A DNA stretch of 64,000 nt from Bradyrhizobium cosmicum (GTDB lineage: Bacteria; Pseudomonadota; Alphaproteobacteria; Rhizobiales; Xanthobacteraceae), in the NCBI RefSeq assembly GCF_007290395.2, contig NZ_CP041656.2:868001-932000 (forward strand), read 5' to 3'. Position 1 is the stretch's first letter, and the number at the start of each line of letters is the position of its first letter. Shown piece after piece: positions 1 through 8,920 of the stretch. Under the pieces are notes generated by a model. The model was not told the DNA's origin, did no database searches, and saw nothing but the letters and a program-made list of their open reading frames with translations. Made by a program: the position numbers and the translations under genes.

Positions 1-662
1 TCGCCCGCGACGGCTTCGCCGAGGCGGTGAATTTTCTCGCGCTCGTCACCGGTTCGCTCGGCAAGATCGCGCTCGACATCATGATCATGGCCTCCACCGA
101 GTTCGCCGAACTCTACGAGCCCTTCGTCAAGGGCCGGGGTGCGTCCTCAACCATGCCGCAGAAGCGCAACCCGATCTCCTCGGAGTTGATGCTCGCAGCA
201 AGCAAGGCGGTGCGCCAGCACGCCGGCCTGATGCTGGATGCCATGGTGCAGGATTTCGAGCGCGCGACGGGGCCCTGGCACGCCGAATGGATGGCGATCC
301 CCGAAAGCTTCGTGCTCTCCGCAGGCGCGCTGCACCAGGCGAAGTTCGCGCTCGCCGGCCTCATCGTGGACGAAGCGAAGATGAACGACAATCTCGGCAT
401 CAGCCGCGGCCTGATCGTGGCCGAGGCGGTCATGATGGGGCTCGCGCCCCAGATCGGGCGGCAGGAGGCGCATGACGTCGTCTATGACGCCTGCCGGCTC
501 GCCAACGAGAAAGGTCTGACGCTGGCGGACGCGCTCTCGTCCGATTCCCGCGTTTCGACCCGCATCGACCGCGCCACGATCGATGCGCTGACTTCACCGA
601 AAAATTACCTCGGCCTTGCGCCCGCCATGGTCGATCGGGTGCTGAAATCGGCAACGCGTTGA
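1..662 (+). CDS. Class II fumarase/aspartase superfamily lyase (PcaB-like), 3' part
   Basis: The reading frame is open from the first base, so the gene begins outside the window; the visible GTG at 27 is probably an internal valine. About 219 C-terminal residues are present. They contain the superfamily signature as A-S-S-T-M-P-Q-K-R-N-P, the loop that closes over the substrate carboxylates. The usual first glycine of that signature is alanine here. Family members catalyse beta-eliminations that release fumarate, or the related 3-carboxy-muconate cycloisomerisation of the protocatechuate pathway. The signature resembles PcaB and adenylosuccinate lyase relatives, but without the N-terminus and the upstream neighbours I cannot choose the substrate. 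It ends 112 bases before the M29 peptidase on the same strand. Confidence 0.8.
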   Translation, partial: ARDGFAEAVNFLALVTGSLGKIALDIMIMASTEFAELYEPFVKGRGASSTMPQKRNPISSELMLAASKAVRQHAGLMLDAMVQDFERATGPWHAEWMAIPESFVLSAGALHQAKFALAGLIVDEAKMNDNLGISRGLIVAEAVMMGLAPQIGRQEAHDVVYDACRLANEKGLTLADALSSDSRVSTRIDRATIDALTSPKNYLGLAPAMVDRVLKSATR

Positions 663-774
663 AAACCAAAATGGGTGAAATTGCGTATCTTTCACGTTTC
701 GCAAGGTGCTCGCGCACTTGTGTCTCGGGATGCTAGACTTAGATTGAACGGACAATTTCGGCAGAGGATTCCGC

Positions 775-2031
775 ATGACTGACCACCGCAATTCCGCCAC
801 TCCCATTGACCCCGTGAAACTCGACCGGCTGGCCGAGGTGGCGGTGAAGGTGGGCTTGGGCTTGCGGCCGGGACAGGATCTGCTTTTGACGGCGCCTGCG
901 ATCGCGCTGCCGCTGGTGCGACGGATCGCCGTTCACGCCTACAAGGCCGGCGCCGGCATCGTGACGCCCATCCTGTCGGATGAAGAGATGACGCTGGCGC
1001 GCTATCGCCACGGCCACGACGACAGCTTTGATCGGGCCGCCAACTGGCTCTACGAGGGCATGGCGAAAGCGTTCTCGAATAATACCGCGCGGCTTGCGAT
1101 CGTCGGCGACAATCCGATGCTGCTGTCGGGTGAAGATGCTTCCAAGGTCGCGCGCGCCAGCAAGGCAAATTCCATCGCCTATCAACCGGCGTTGGAAAAG
1201 ATTGTCAATTTCGACACCAACTGGAACATCATCGCCTATCCGAGCTCAGCGTGGGCCAAGCTGGTGTTTCCCAACGATCAGGAAGAGATCGCGATCGGCA
1301 AGCTCGCGGACGCGATCTTCGCCGCGTCCCGCGTTGATCGCGAGGACGCCACGGCCAATTGGGCAAGTCACAATGCGGTGCTGCGCGAGCGCACCAACTG
1401 GCTCAACGGCCAGCGTTTCCGCGCGCTGCAGTACTCGGGCCCGGGGACCGACCTCACTATCGGGCTCGCCGACGGCCATGAATGGGAAGGCGGAGCCTCG
1501 CTGTCCAAGAACGGTATCAGCTGCAACGCCAACATCCCGACCGAAGAGGTCTTCACCACGCCGCATTGCCGGCGCGTCTACGGACATGTCGTGAGTTCGA
1601 AGCCGCTGTCCTACCAGGGCACGCTGATCGACAACATCGCGGTGCGCTTCGAGGACGGCAGGATCGTCGAAGCCAAGGCCTCGCGCGGCGCGGAGGTGCT
1701 GAACAAGGTGCTCGATACCGACGAGGGCGCGCGGCGGCTCGGCGAAGTGGCGCTGGTGCCGCATTCCTCGCCGATCTCGCAGAGCGGGCTGTTGTTCTAC
1801 AACACGCTGTTCGACGAGAACGCGGCCTCGCACATTGCGCTCGGTCAGTGCTATTCGAAGTGCTTCGTCAACGGCGCCCAGCTGACCCCGCAACAGATCG
1901 CGGCCCAAGGCGGCAACCAGAGCCTGATCCATATCGACTGGATGATCGGCTCGTCCGAGACCGACATCGACGGCATTCTGGCCGACGGCAGCAAGGTGCC
2001 GGTGTTCCGCAAGGGCGAGTGGGCGAAGTAA
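775..2031 (+). CDS. M29 family metallo-aminopeptidase
   Basis: The 418-residue product has the full length of the AmpS/AmpT/PepS family, cytoplasmic dimetal enzymes that remove N-terminal amino acids from peptides. Candidate metal ligands sit in conserved contexts: Glu257/Glu258 in NIPTEEVFTTPH, Glu324 in RLGEVAL, His353 in ASHIALG, and His386 with Asp388 in HIDWMIG. No signal peptide is visible. The ATG at 775 follows AGAGGA at a suitable distance. It may be expressed alone or with the preceding lyase. The space after its stop holds a long palindrome shared with the convergent gene. The family call is firm; the natural peptide substrate is unknown. Confidence 0.9.
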   Translation: MTDHRNSATPIDPVKLDRLAEVAVKVGLGLRPGQDLLLTAPAIALPLVRRIAVHAYKAGAGIVTPILSDEEMTLARYRHGHDDSFDRAANWLYEGMAKAFSNNTARLAIVGDNPMLLSGEDASKVARASKANSIAYQPALEKIVNFDTNWNIIAYPSSAWAKLVFPNDQEEIAIGKLADAIFAASRVDREDATANWASHNAVLRERTNWLNGQRFRALQYSGPGTDLTIGLADGHEWEGGASLSKNGISCNANIPTEEVFTTPHCRRVYGHVVSSKPLSYQGTLIDNIAVRFEDGRIVEAKASRGAEVLNKVLDTDEGARRLGEVALVPHSSPISQSGLLFYNTLFDENAASHIALGQCYSKCFVNGAQLTPQQIAAQGGNQSLIHIDWMIGSSETDIDGILADGSKVPVFRKGEWAK

Positions 2032-2041
2032 CGCTGCTGCT

Positions 2042-2122
2042 CGTCATGCCCGGGCTTGACCCGGGCATCCATGGTCTTTGTGCCGCCAGGCGTGGATGGC
2101 CGGGACAAGCCCGGCCATGACG
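2042..2122. repeat. Long palindromic element, family C copy 1
   Basis: Arms of about 30 bases (CGTCATGCCCGGGCTTG at the left end; its complement with small changes at the right end) flank a short centre. A second copy lies at 60798-60886. The element fills the gap between the convergent M29 peptidase and the SUKH-like gene, 10 bases after the peptidase stop. It could fold as a bidirectional terminator-like hairpin in RNA. Confidence 0.85.
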
Positions 2123-2153
2123 ATCCGGGACAGTTCAGGCTCGAGCACCCCTC

Positions 2154-2714
2154 TCACGCCGCTGCGTTGCGCAGCATCGGATTGCTGTCGACGCTGAAGC
2201 GGTTGAACAGCGTCGTGAACGGGCAACCGTCGGTCGCCCGCACGATGGCGTCGGACGCGGCGACCGCCTCGTAAAGCGCACGGACGGGATCGTCCGCCTC
2301 CGGCAGGTCGAGACCCCTGCGGATTTCCTCGCGGGCCTCGTTGACCTCGTCCTCGTCGTCGAGTGTGGCCTCCAGCGCACTCGCGGCGCGACGCATTTCC
2401 TCGAGATCACCGCCGGCGGAGAATTTGAGGATATCCAGCCAGTACGGGCGGGCTGCGACCAGCTGAACGAATGCCTCGAACGTATTGGCGATAATTCCTG
2501 CGCGGCCTTCCGATGAGACGTAGAGCACATTCTGCGACGGCAGCAGCACGAACGCGCCTCCGGCGCCGTCACCGCCGATCTGCCGGGGGCTCTCGACACC
2601 GTCGATGGTGAACCAGGGCTCGTCGTCCGGCGCGAACGAGACGTCGAGGCTGCCGAGCCAAGCAATGACCTCGCTGTTGGTTGTCAGAACCTCTGGAGTG
2701 AGGGGCATCGGCAT
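2154..2714 (-). CDS. Hypothetical protein, possibly SUKH (SMI1/KNR4)-like
   Basis: This acidic 186-residue protein has no signal peptide or membrane segment. Its middle part (IGGDGAGGAFVLLP, then a short strand, then IIANTFEAFVQLVAARPYW) resembles the core of SUKH/SMI1-KNR4 proteins, which have a strand pair followed by a helix carrying SFEEFL-like residues. Many bacterial SUKH proteins are toxin-immunity proteins, but no toxin gene is next to it. The ATG at 2714 is preferred because AAGGAG lies five bases upstream; a TTG six codons earlier has no such site. It is divergent from the cupin gene. The family link is by eye and weak; the gene itself looks real. Confidence 0.7.
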   Translation of the reverse strand: MPMPLTPEVLTTNSEVIAWLGSLDVSFAPDDEPWFTIDGVESPRQIGGDGAGGAFVLLPSQNVLYVSSEGRAGIIANTFEAFVQLVAARPYWLDILKFSAGGDLEEMRRAASALEATLDDEDEVNEAREEIRRGLDLPEADDPVRALYEAVAASDAIVRATDGCPFTTLFNRFSVDSNPMLRNAAA

Positions 2715-2944
2715 GGCTCCTTCGACGGTCAATTTCGCGCACTTTGTCGCACCCCGGAAAAGATGGGTTCATGTGCGCGAATTTGCAGGCAAATCCCGAC
2801 GTTAACCGTTTCGCATCTGCAACTTGCGGCTGATTGTCGGGGCCTGCGTAAGAAAGAATTAAAAACCGGCTACTAGCGTTCCAACATCTTTCGAACAACC
2901 GGGCCGAGACCCGGTCAGTCATATTATATTTCCTGGGGAAGTAG

Positions 2945-3400
2945 ATGTCGCGCGCATTGATTGAAATCGGTAGCTGCAATGTGGACCTGGAACTGCGGCC
3001 GATCGAGCCGTCCTGGATCATCGAGGGCAACCCGGTATCGCGCTCGCACATCCTGTCCACCAGCGATGACGGCACCGCCTCGACCATCATCTGGCAGTGC
3101 ACCGAGGGTCGCTTCAACTGGTATTACGACATCGACGAGACGATCATGATCATGGAAGGATCGATCGTGCTCGAGAGCGACGGCATGCCGCCGAAGCGCT
3201 ACGGACCCGGCGACGTCATTTTCTTCCGCGACGGCGCGCATGCCAAATGGCATGTCGAAGGCCACGTCAAGAAGATCGCTTTCTGCCGCAAGACCAATCC
3301 CGTCGTGATCGGCTTCATGATCCGCGTCGTCAACAGGCTCAAGCGGATGTTTGTCTCCACCGGCGAGCGCCGCCCGGCCTCGCTGCTTGGCGCGGGCTAG
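2945..3400 (+). CDS. Small cupin-domain protein
   Basis: The 151-residue protein carries one cupin barrel of the DUF861 or ureidoglycine-aminohydrolase type. Motif 1 is around YDIDETIMIMEGSIVL (residues 61-76) and motif 2 around PGDVIFFRDGAHAKWHV (88-104). The tail (about 118-137) is unusual: a hydrophobic then basic stretch (VVIGFMIRVVNRLKRMF) that could lie on a membrane. GGGGAAG precedes the ATG. The leader contains a small hairpin, ACCGGG then CCGAGA then CCCGGT (2898-2915). It is divergent from the SUKH-like gene and convergent with the amidohydrolase. The substrate is unknown; single-domain cupins may be enzymes or small-molecule sensors. Confidence 0.8.
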   Translation: MSRALIEIGSCNVDLELRPIEPSWIIEGNPVSRSHILSTSDDGTASTIIWQCTEGRFNWYYDIDETIMIMEGSIVLESDGMPPKRYGPGDVIFFRDGAHAKWHVEGHVKKIAFCRKTNPVVIGFMIRVVNRLKRMFVSTGERRPASLLGAG

Positions 3401-3445
3401 TCAGTTTTCAGGTTTCAAGGACGCTTCCCAGCGGCTACGACGGAG

Positions 3446-3473
3446 AGGGGGCGGGATCAACATCCCGGCCCCT
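3446..3473. terminator. Hairpin between convergent genes
   Basis: Twelve-base arms (AGGGGGCGGGAT and ATCCCGGCCCCT, one mismatch) flank a CAAC loop, 46 bases after the cupin stop and 44 bases before the amidohydrolase stop on the other strand. The right arm is followed by CTTCTCGTC, with little thymine, so it may act as a bidirectional transcription barrier or a 3' end protector. Confidence 0.55.
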
Positions 3474-3516
3474 CTTCTCGTCATGACGGCCAGCCTTGTT
3501 ACGACATCAAGTCCTG

Positions 3517-4569
3517 TCACGATGGCAAGTCGAGCCGGTAGACATCGATCGCGGTCTTCGAGAACAGCGCGGCCTTCTCGGCTTCGCTCAAGGGCGCGGC
3601 GATACGCTTGAAGGCGTTGAAGATCACCTGGTAGCTGCACTGGCCCTTGTCCGGCGGAAAATTGCTTTCGAACATCGCGCGTCCCGGCCCGAAGGCCTCG
3701 ATGCAGGTCTCGATATAGGGCCGCCACGCGGCGGCAAGCTCTTCCGATGACGGCGGCGTCTTGCGCAAATGAAAGTCGTAGCCGAGCAGGCACATCGCGA
3801 GCCCGCCGAGCTTGACCACGACGTTCTCGCATTTCGCGATCTCCTGGATCGACGCGCGCCACTGCGGAAACACCTCGTCGCGCCGCCCTGCAAAGCGGCC
3901 GATTCCGGCCGGGCCGCCGCAATGGTCGAGCACGATTTTGGTGTCAGGGAAGTCGCGCGCGAGCTCGGTCAGCTCGCCGATCTGTGGATGGAACAGCCAG
4001 GCATCGAAGCTGAGATTCAGCGGCGCAAGGCAGGCAAAGCCCTTGCGGAAGGTCGGATCCTGCAACAGTCCCCTTGGCCGGTTCGCATACATGCCGGCGA
4101 CGGCAGGGTCTTCGTCCCAGGCCGAGGAATGCCTGATGCCGCGGAAGCGGCCATTGCCCGCCGCGATCTCCGCCTCCAGCACCGGCCTGGCGGCGTCGCC
4201 CAGCAGCAGATTGGCGTGGCTGACGATGCCGTCGCAGATCGCGGCCGAGCCGTAACCGCCGCTCGCGCTCATCGCGGCAACGCCGTTGGCGAACTCGACC
4301 TCGCCGACGGGCCGGAATGCCTCGGGGCCGTGCGCGCGGTACATCGAGCGGCAGTCGACATAGACGGTAGCGATGATGTTGTGGCCGGAGGCGATGTCGG
4401 CCGCCATCTCCTCGATCAGGTAGCGGTGCCCGCGATTCCAGAGATGGTGATGGGGATCGACGATCCGCCGTGCGGGATCGATGATCTCCTCCTGATGTTG
4501 CGCGAGCCAATCCTCGCGCGGCTCGACGAATAGCCCGCTGGTGTTGGCAGGCAGACCGCTTGCAACCAT
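3517..4569 (-). CDS. Amidohydrolase family protein (PF04909, TIM barrel)
   Basis: A 350-residue metal-dependent hydrolase of the 2-pyrone-4,6-dicarboxylate lactonase type. The N-terminal metal motif D-P-H-H-H-L-W is near residue 40, VLDHCGG marks a mid-barrel metal-site strand, and FESNFPPDK is the equivalent of the late barrel aspartate/asparagine motif. Relatives open lactones or hydrolyse amides in aromatic and sugar-acid catabolism; the substrate here is not visible. I start at the ATG at 4569 because GAGGGAG lies nine bases upstream; an ATG at 4587, inside that site, would add six residues. It is cytoplasmic by sequence and followed upstream by a palindromic element. Confidence 0.85.
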   Translation of the reverse strand: MVASGLPANTSGLFVEPREDWLAQHQEEIIDPARRIVDPHHHLWNRGHRYLIEEMAADIASGHNIIATVYVDCRSMYRAHGPEAFRPVGEVEFANGVAAMSASGGYGSAAICDGIVSHANLLLGDAARPVLEAEIAAGNGRFRGIRHSSAWDEDPAVAGMYANRPRGLLQDPTFRKGFACLAPLNLSFDAWLFHPQIGELTELARDFPDTKIVLDHCGGPAGIGRFAGRRDEVFPQWRASIQEIAKCENVVVKLGGLAMCLLGYDFHLRKTPPSSEELAAAWRPYIETCIEAFGPGRAMFESNFPPDKGQCSYQVIFNAFKRIAAPLSEAEKAALFSKTAIDVYRLDLPS

Positions 4570-4730
4570 CGGCGTTTGCTCCCTCATGTTTTTTGTGCCG
4601 GGAGCCTAGCACCTCATTCACGCGCGCAGCAGCGCGCATTGCGCAACCGCATCCATCATCGCGAGCACAGCGGCGCTGCTACCAGCATGGACTCGGTTTG
4701 GCTCGATTGCCACCACACGGAAGGTGCGCT

Positions 4731-4848
4731 CCCTCTCCCGCTTGCGGGGGAGGGCTGGGGTGGGGGTGCCTCTCGCAGAGAGATTCCCAGCGTGGAGAGA
4801 GCCCCCACCCGCGCCTTCGGCGCGACCTCCCCCGCAAGCGGGAGAGGT
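4731..4848. repeat. Long palindromic element, family B copy 1
   Basis: Inverted arms of about 22 bases (CCTCTCCCGCTTGCGGGGG at the left, its complement at the right) surround a centre that itself contains GGGGTGGGGG. It occupies the space between the start of the amidohydrolase gene and the end of the DUF1579-like gene, both on the minus strand. Related sequences are at 31579-31680 and 37311-37349. Confidence 0.85.
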
Positions 4849-4876
4849 TGCGAGCCCGGAGCCGGCAGGATCGATC

Positions 4877-5398
4877 TTAGATATTCCGTCGCTTCGCTCT
4901 CACGCCGACCACGAGCCGCCATTCCATTGCGGCGGCAGGCTTGACCTCGCCGAGCCAGTGGAAGGAATCCTCGGTGATTTCCGTAAAGCTCCAGCGCGTG
5001 AGGTCGCCGGCCTCGGTGGTGCCCTCCTGCACGATGTCCTCGCCGTGCGGGCGGCCGATCTGCTGGCGGAACACACTGCGGCCCGGATCGAACCAGGAAA
5101 TCCGCCACGCGGAAGTGGTGGGATCGTAGACCCGGAGCGTCGTGCCGTACCAATTGCCCGCGATTGGAAAGGCGGGACTGCCCGCGGGCCGAGGAATGAT
5201 CCAGACGTCCTGCACGGCGCGGCCCTCCAGCACCCAGCCGAAATGGATTTCGCCGGGCGCGGTGTGCTTCGTTCCGTCCGCTCCATGGGCCGTGATTTCA
5301 GCGTCCCAGTCGCCGACGAAGCGGCCATAGAGCTGCAGCGCCGCTGCGTGTTCGGGGTTCGGTCCGTCCGCGTGCAGCAATCTCGCAAAGTCGGTCAT
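4877..5398 (-). CDS. DUF1579-like lipocalin-type protein
   Basis: The 173-residue protein reads like the DUF1579/lipocalin-like group: an N-terminal GRFVGDWDAEI strand, then alternating strands such as GEIHFGWVLEGRAVQDVWIIP and a late RWSFTEITEDSFHWLGE. These small beta-barrels are of unknown function and may bind small hydrophobic molecules. There is no signal peptide. The ATG at 5398 is supported by AGGAG six bases upstream; an earlier ATG would add ten residues with no binding site. It lies 65 bases downstream of the exported metallo-beta-lactamase-fold gene on the same strand and could be co-transcribed with it. Confidence 0.7.
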   Translation of the reverse strand: MTDFARLLHADGPNPEHAAALQLYGRFVGDWDAEITAHGADGTKHTAPGEIHFGWVLEGRAVQDVWIIPRPAGSPAFPIAGNWYGTTLRVYDPTTSAWRISWFDPGRSVFRQQIGRPHGEDIVQEGTTEAGDLTRWSFTEITEDSFHWLGEVKPAAAMEWRLVVGVRAKRRNI

Positions 5399-5463
5399 GT
5401 CGATCTCCTGTTGCAAGGAGATGAGCACACGCAGGCCGCAAGCGACTTGGAGAAAATTGCGCG

Positions 5464-6276
5464 TCAGACGCCGTCGAGGACGATCATCGTCGGCGTGGTC
5501 GGCAGCGCATCGCGCGACATCCGGAAGGAACGCTCGCTGCGGCGATCGATCTCGAACTGCTGGCCGATGCCGCGCAGGAAATCGTCGAGCGGGGTCGCGA
5601 AGCGGTGCATCGGCAGCACCACGGACGCACGCAGCCGTTTGGTGATCTCGGCGACGCCTCCCAGCGACATGGTGTAGGTGCCGTCGATCGGCACCATCAC
5701 GATGTCGAGCCGCCCGATCTGGGCGAAGTGGCTGTCGTCGAGCTTGTGGTGGAGATGGCCGAGATGACCGATGCAGAGGCCCGCAACTTCGAAGATGAAG
5801 ATCGAATTGCCGTCGCGGATCATGTCGGCGCCGGCATCGTCGCCGAAATAGCGGCGGATATCGGTGGTGACGTTACGGACGAAGGTGTCGCCGATGCGTT
5901 CCGACACGATGGCCGGCTTGCCGTCCTCGCTCCAGCCATGCAGCACATGCGGAATGCGCTTGTCGGGAAACAGCGTGTAGTGGGTGCTGTGCGCGCGGTT
6001 CATCGTGGCGACATCGGGCAGCCGGCCGAACTGATAGGCGCCGCTATAGTCGGTGGCGATGCGCAGGCCGCCGGGCGTGTCGATGTAATAGGTGGAATGG
6101 CCGGCATAGGTGATCTGGACCTCGGCCGCGGCTGCCGCCTGACGGAACGCCACCGGCATGACGCGAGGCGCTGCGTTGGCCATCGCCAGGCATTCGCTGC
6201 GCTGGGGCTGCTGGGCGAGAGCAGACGAGAGGTGCGCGCCGAACAGCACCAGAGCCGCCCAAACTATTCGCCACAT
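5464..6276 (-). CDS. Exported metallo-beta-lactamase-fold protein (UlaG-like)
   Basis: A 270-residue protein with a cleavable-looking signal peptide (residues 1-21, ending SSALA before QQ). It then has the N-terminal strand TYAGHSTYYIDTPGG typical of the UlaG/RomA branch of the metallo-beta-lactamase fold. Later motifs are GHLGHLHH, VMVPIDGTYTMS and VLPMHRFATP, matching the order of that branch. The usual H-x-H-x-D-H zinc motif is degenerate (R-A-H-S-T-H), so the metal site may be altered or built mainly from the later histidines. It should act in the periplasm. Its substrate is unknown. The gene is followed on the same strand by the DUF1579-like gene. Confidence 0.75.
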   Translation of the reverse strand: MWRIVWAALVLFGAHLSSALAQQPQRSECLAMANAAPRVMPVAFRQAAAAAEVQITYAGHSTYYIDTPGGLRIATDYSGAYQFGRLPDVATMNRAHSTHYTLFPDKRIPHVLHGWSEDGKPAIVSERIGDTFVRNVTTDIRRYFGDDAGADMIRDGNSIFIFEVAGLCIGHLGHLHHKLDDSHFAQIGRLDIVMVPIDGTYTMSLGGVAEITKRLRASVVLPMHRFATPLDDFLRGIGQQFEIDRRSERSFRMSRDALPTTPTMIVLDGV

Positions 6277-6372
6277 GAAACCGTCCCCAATGACGCCCTG
6301 GGGAAAGTCTAGCGTGCAATGCAGCGCGTGGCCAATAGGGCGTGATCAGCAGCGCGTCAGTGTCGCAGCCCT

Positions 6373-7899
6373 TTAATCGTGCTTTGGACTGAACTTCCAG
6401 GTGATGGCGACGAGACCGGCGGTAATCAGGCCGCTGATGAGGCCGGCCAGCGGCAACGCGAGCAGCAGGGCGGCACTGGCGGCCCAGCCGATCGAGGAGA
6501 AGGCCTCGGCAAAGGTCGCGAGCCGCGACGAGGTCTGGCGGCGGCGGAATTGGCTGCGCCGGGCCTGCACCCGGAACCAAAGCTGGATCGCGGTCGCGGA
6601 GGCCGCGCTGATGATGACGGCAGCGGCGCTGACGGCGGCCTGGAATGGCGAGGCGAATGCCAGGGCGGCAATCAGCGGGCAGAAGATCACGGCGATCGCG
6701 ATCAGCACCACTTCGATCTTGGCGCGGATGACGCTGGACGGTGTCAGCGGCGCGGTTGCGACCAGGTCGGGCGCGTCTTCGCCTGAGATCGTCAGCCAGG
6801 CGAGGCCACCGGCGAGTTGTCCCGCCGCCATGACGATAACGGGCGTGATCAAGGTCACCGCCGCGGAGCTGTCGGCGAAGCTGCGCCACAGCAGCAGCGC
6901 CGGCGGCACCAGATAAAGTAGCTGCATCAGGGTTTGCGAGACCAGCCAGGGATCGCGCCACAGCAGCGAAAATTCCTTGCGCCGCAGCGCTTGTTGCCGC
7001 GATCCGCTCCGGAACGGGCGTTGCTTGGCCCGCTTGCTGCCGGACCTGCCGTAGGCGGCCGCATCGATCGCGGTGTCGGCGAAGCGGCCCGAGAACATCG
7101 CCATGACGCTTCCGAGCAGCACGAGCCCGAGCGCCAGAAGCAGCAACAGCGCCTCGGTGTCGCCCAAGGCCGCCCGCGCCGGCCACCACCAGATGCTGTC
7201 GACATCAGGAGCGTGTTCGGCAAAGGTGCCTGATGTCAGGATGGTGATGCGCGACAGCGTGCCATAGGACATAATCGCGGCGACCTGCAGCGCAATCACG
7301 AAGCCGGCGCCGATGATCGCGGCGAGGATCTGGGCCACGAAGCGCGTCCGCGCCGGGCCGATCAGGCGGAACATCAGGATGGTGACGGCGATCGCGACCG
7401 CCGCGGCCGACAGGCCCATGGCGACGACGACGCCGAACGCCGCAAGCCAGCGCGCGCCGCCGCCGAACACGAGCGCGTCGATGAAAGGTGTCGAGAACAG
7501 CAGCGCCAGCACCGTGACGGTGAGTGCGATCGCGGCGATGCGCACCGAGAACAGATTGGTGAGCCGCGCCGGCGAGGACATGATGAGGTCGAGATCGGCG
7601 CGGGCGTAAAACACCCGCGTCACCGATTCGATCGCCTGCGACAGCATCAGCGTCCAAGCCAAGAATATCGTCGCCGTGATCACGATCAGCGAGGATTTGT
7701 CGAGCGGCAGCTGCAGGTCGGCGAAGCGGCCGATCACGGCCCAGGCCGGCAGATGCAGCAGGGCTGCGAAGCACACCAGGCCGATCACGGCAGCACGCGT
7801 CCGCTTGCGCCGGCCGCCGGTCATCATCGCGAACCATTCGCGCCAGGCGAGACGCAACTCGTGGCGCGCAAACCAGGAGAGCGCGGTCGCCGAGCTCAT
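6373..7899 (-). CDS. ABC-2 type exporter permease
   Basis: This 508-residue protein is strongly hydrophobic, with about a dozen membrane segments in two halves separated by a basic cytoplasmic stretch (GRSGSKRAKQRPFRSGSRQQ, residues about 285-305). Its ATG overlaps the stop of the ATPase gene in ATGA, so the two are translationally coupled. Length and topology fit the large permeases of ABC-2 exporters in which one polypeptide supplies the membrane part. The cargo is unknown; related systems export drugs, lipids or peptides. A reading frame continuing upstream of the ATG only runs antiparallel through the ATPase gene and is not the start. Confidence 0.85.
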   Translation of the reverse strand: MSSATALSWFARHELRLAWREWFAMMTGGRRKRTRAAVIGLVCFAALLHLPAWAVIGRFADLQLPLDKSSLIVITATIFLAWTLMLSQAIESVTRVFYARADLDLIMSSPARLTNLFSVRIAAIALTVTVLALLFSTPFIDALVFGGGARWLAAFGVVVAMGLSAAAVAIAVTILMFRLIGPARTRFVAQILAAIIGAGFVIALQVAAIMSYGTLSRITILTSGTFAEHAPDVDSIWWWPARAALGDTEALLLLLALGLVLLGSVMAMFSGRFADTAIDAAAYGRSGSKRAKQRPFRSGSRQQALRRKEFSLLWRDPWLVSQTLMQLLYLVPPALLLWRSFADSSAAVTLITPVIVMAAGQLAGGLAWLTISGEDAPDLVATAPLTPSSVIRAKIEVVLIAIAVIFCPLIAALAFASPFQAAVSAAAVIISAASATAIQLWFRVQARRSQFRRRQTSSRLATFAEAFSSIGWAASAALLLALPLAGLISGLITAGLVAITWKFSPKHD

Positions 7900-8684
7900 G
7901 CGGCTTCCTGGAGCGTCACCAGCGCGATGAAGAGATCTTCCAGGCTGGTGTCGGCATGGCCGTTCTGCTGGCGCAATTCGGTGAGTGTTCCTTCGGCGAC
8001 CAGACGGCCCGAGGCGATCACGCCGATGCGGTCGGCCATGCGTTCGGCAACTTCGAGAATATGCGTCGTCATGATGATGGTGCAGCCCGCCTGGACGCGC
8101 TCGCTCAGCAGGCCCTTCACGTGACGGGCAGAGACCGCATCGAGTCCGGTCAGCGGCTCGTCGAGAATGATCAGGCGAGGGCCGTGCACCAGCGCGCCGG
8201 CGAGAGCGACCTTCTGGCGCATGCCCTTGGAGAAGCCCTCGCAGCGTTCGTGCCGGTGCGGATGGAGCCCGAGCGAGCCGAGCAGCTCCTGCGCGACCGG
8301 TTCCGAGATCGATGGCGCGATGCCCCAGAGGCCGGCGACGAATTCCAGATATTCGAGCGGCGTGAGCTTGTCGTAGATCATCGGCTCGTCGGAGACCCAC
8401 GCCATCACCTGCTTGGCGGCGACCGGATTTGCGAGCGCATCGATGCCGAAGATCGAGACCGCGCCGGCATCGGGCCTGAGCAGGCCTGCAACCATGCGTA
8501 AAGTGGTGGTCTTGCCGGCCCCGTTGGGGCCGACCAGCGCGTAGAATTCTCCGGCGTGAATGGTGAGATCGAGGCTATCGACCGCCAAACGGTCAAAACG
8601 CTTCGTTAACCCTCGGACTTCGAGCGCCGAGTTGTCCGGCTTCATGTCGGCCACACCTTGCGGTTTTGCATCGCTCGCGACCAT
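7896..8684 (-). CDS. ABC-2 type exporter ATP-binding protein
   Basis: A single nucleotide-binding domain with Walker A GPNGAGKTT, the C-loop in the variant form FSKGMRQK, and Walker B LIILDEP followed by the H-loop TTHILE. The short N-terminal recognition sequence and the DrrA/CcmA-like C-loop fit an exporter. The start is uncertain: the ATG at 8684 (262 residues) is used here, an ATG at 8645 with AAGG nine bases upstream is equally plausible, and an ATG at 8735 abuts AAGGAGG with no spacer. It is coupled to the permease downstream and divergent from the liv operon. Confidence 0.85.
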   Translation of the reverse strand: MVASDAKPQGVADMKPDNSALEVRGLTKRFDRLAVDSLDLTIHAGEFYALVGPNGAGKTTTLRMVAGLLRPDAGAVSIFGIDALANPVAAKQVMAWVSDEPMIYDKLTPLEYLEFVAGLWGIAPSISEPVAQELLGSLGLHPHRHERCEGFSKGMRQKVALAGALVHGPRLIILDEPLTGLDAVSARHVKGLLSERVQAGCTIIMTTHILEVAERMADRIGVIASGRLVAEGTLTELRQQNGHADTSLEDLFIALVTLQEAA

Positions 8685-8920
8685 GCCCTGAAGATGTTTC
8701 GGCACCGTGAATCGTGCCGCTGCAAATTCCACCATCCTCCTTGGACTAAAGGCAAGTCGCCCTAACAAGTCACCGTTTGTTGACAGCGCGTGGCGGTTCA
8801 GGCTGAATTGCGCCGGGACAAATGGAGCTAACGCGGCGAAACGACTGCGTAGCGACTGGACACAAGATGCGGCAAGGCGGTCACGAAGAACCGCTGGTTG
8901 CATCGGGAGGATGCGCGGCA

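Noticed and set aside
7900..8400. Upstream extension of the exporter permease frame
   Set aside because: It overlaps the ATPase gene in another frame, and the ATGA overlap gives a natural start at 7899.
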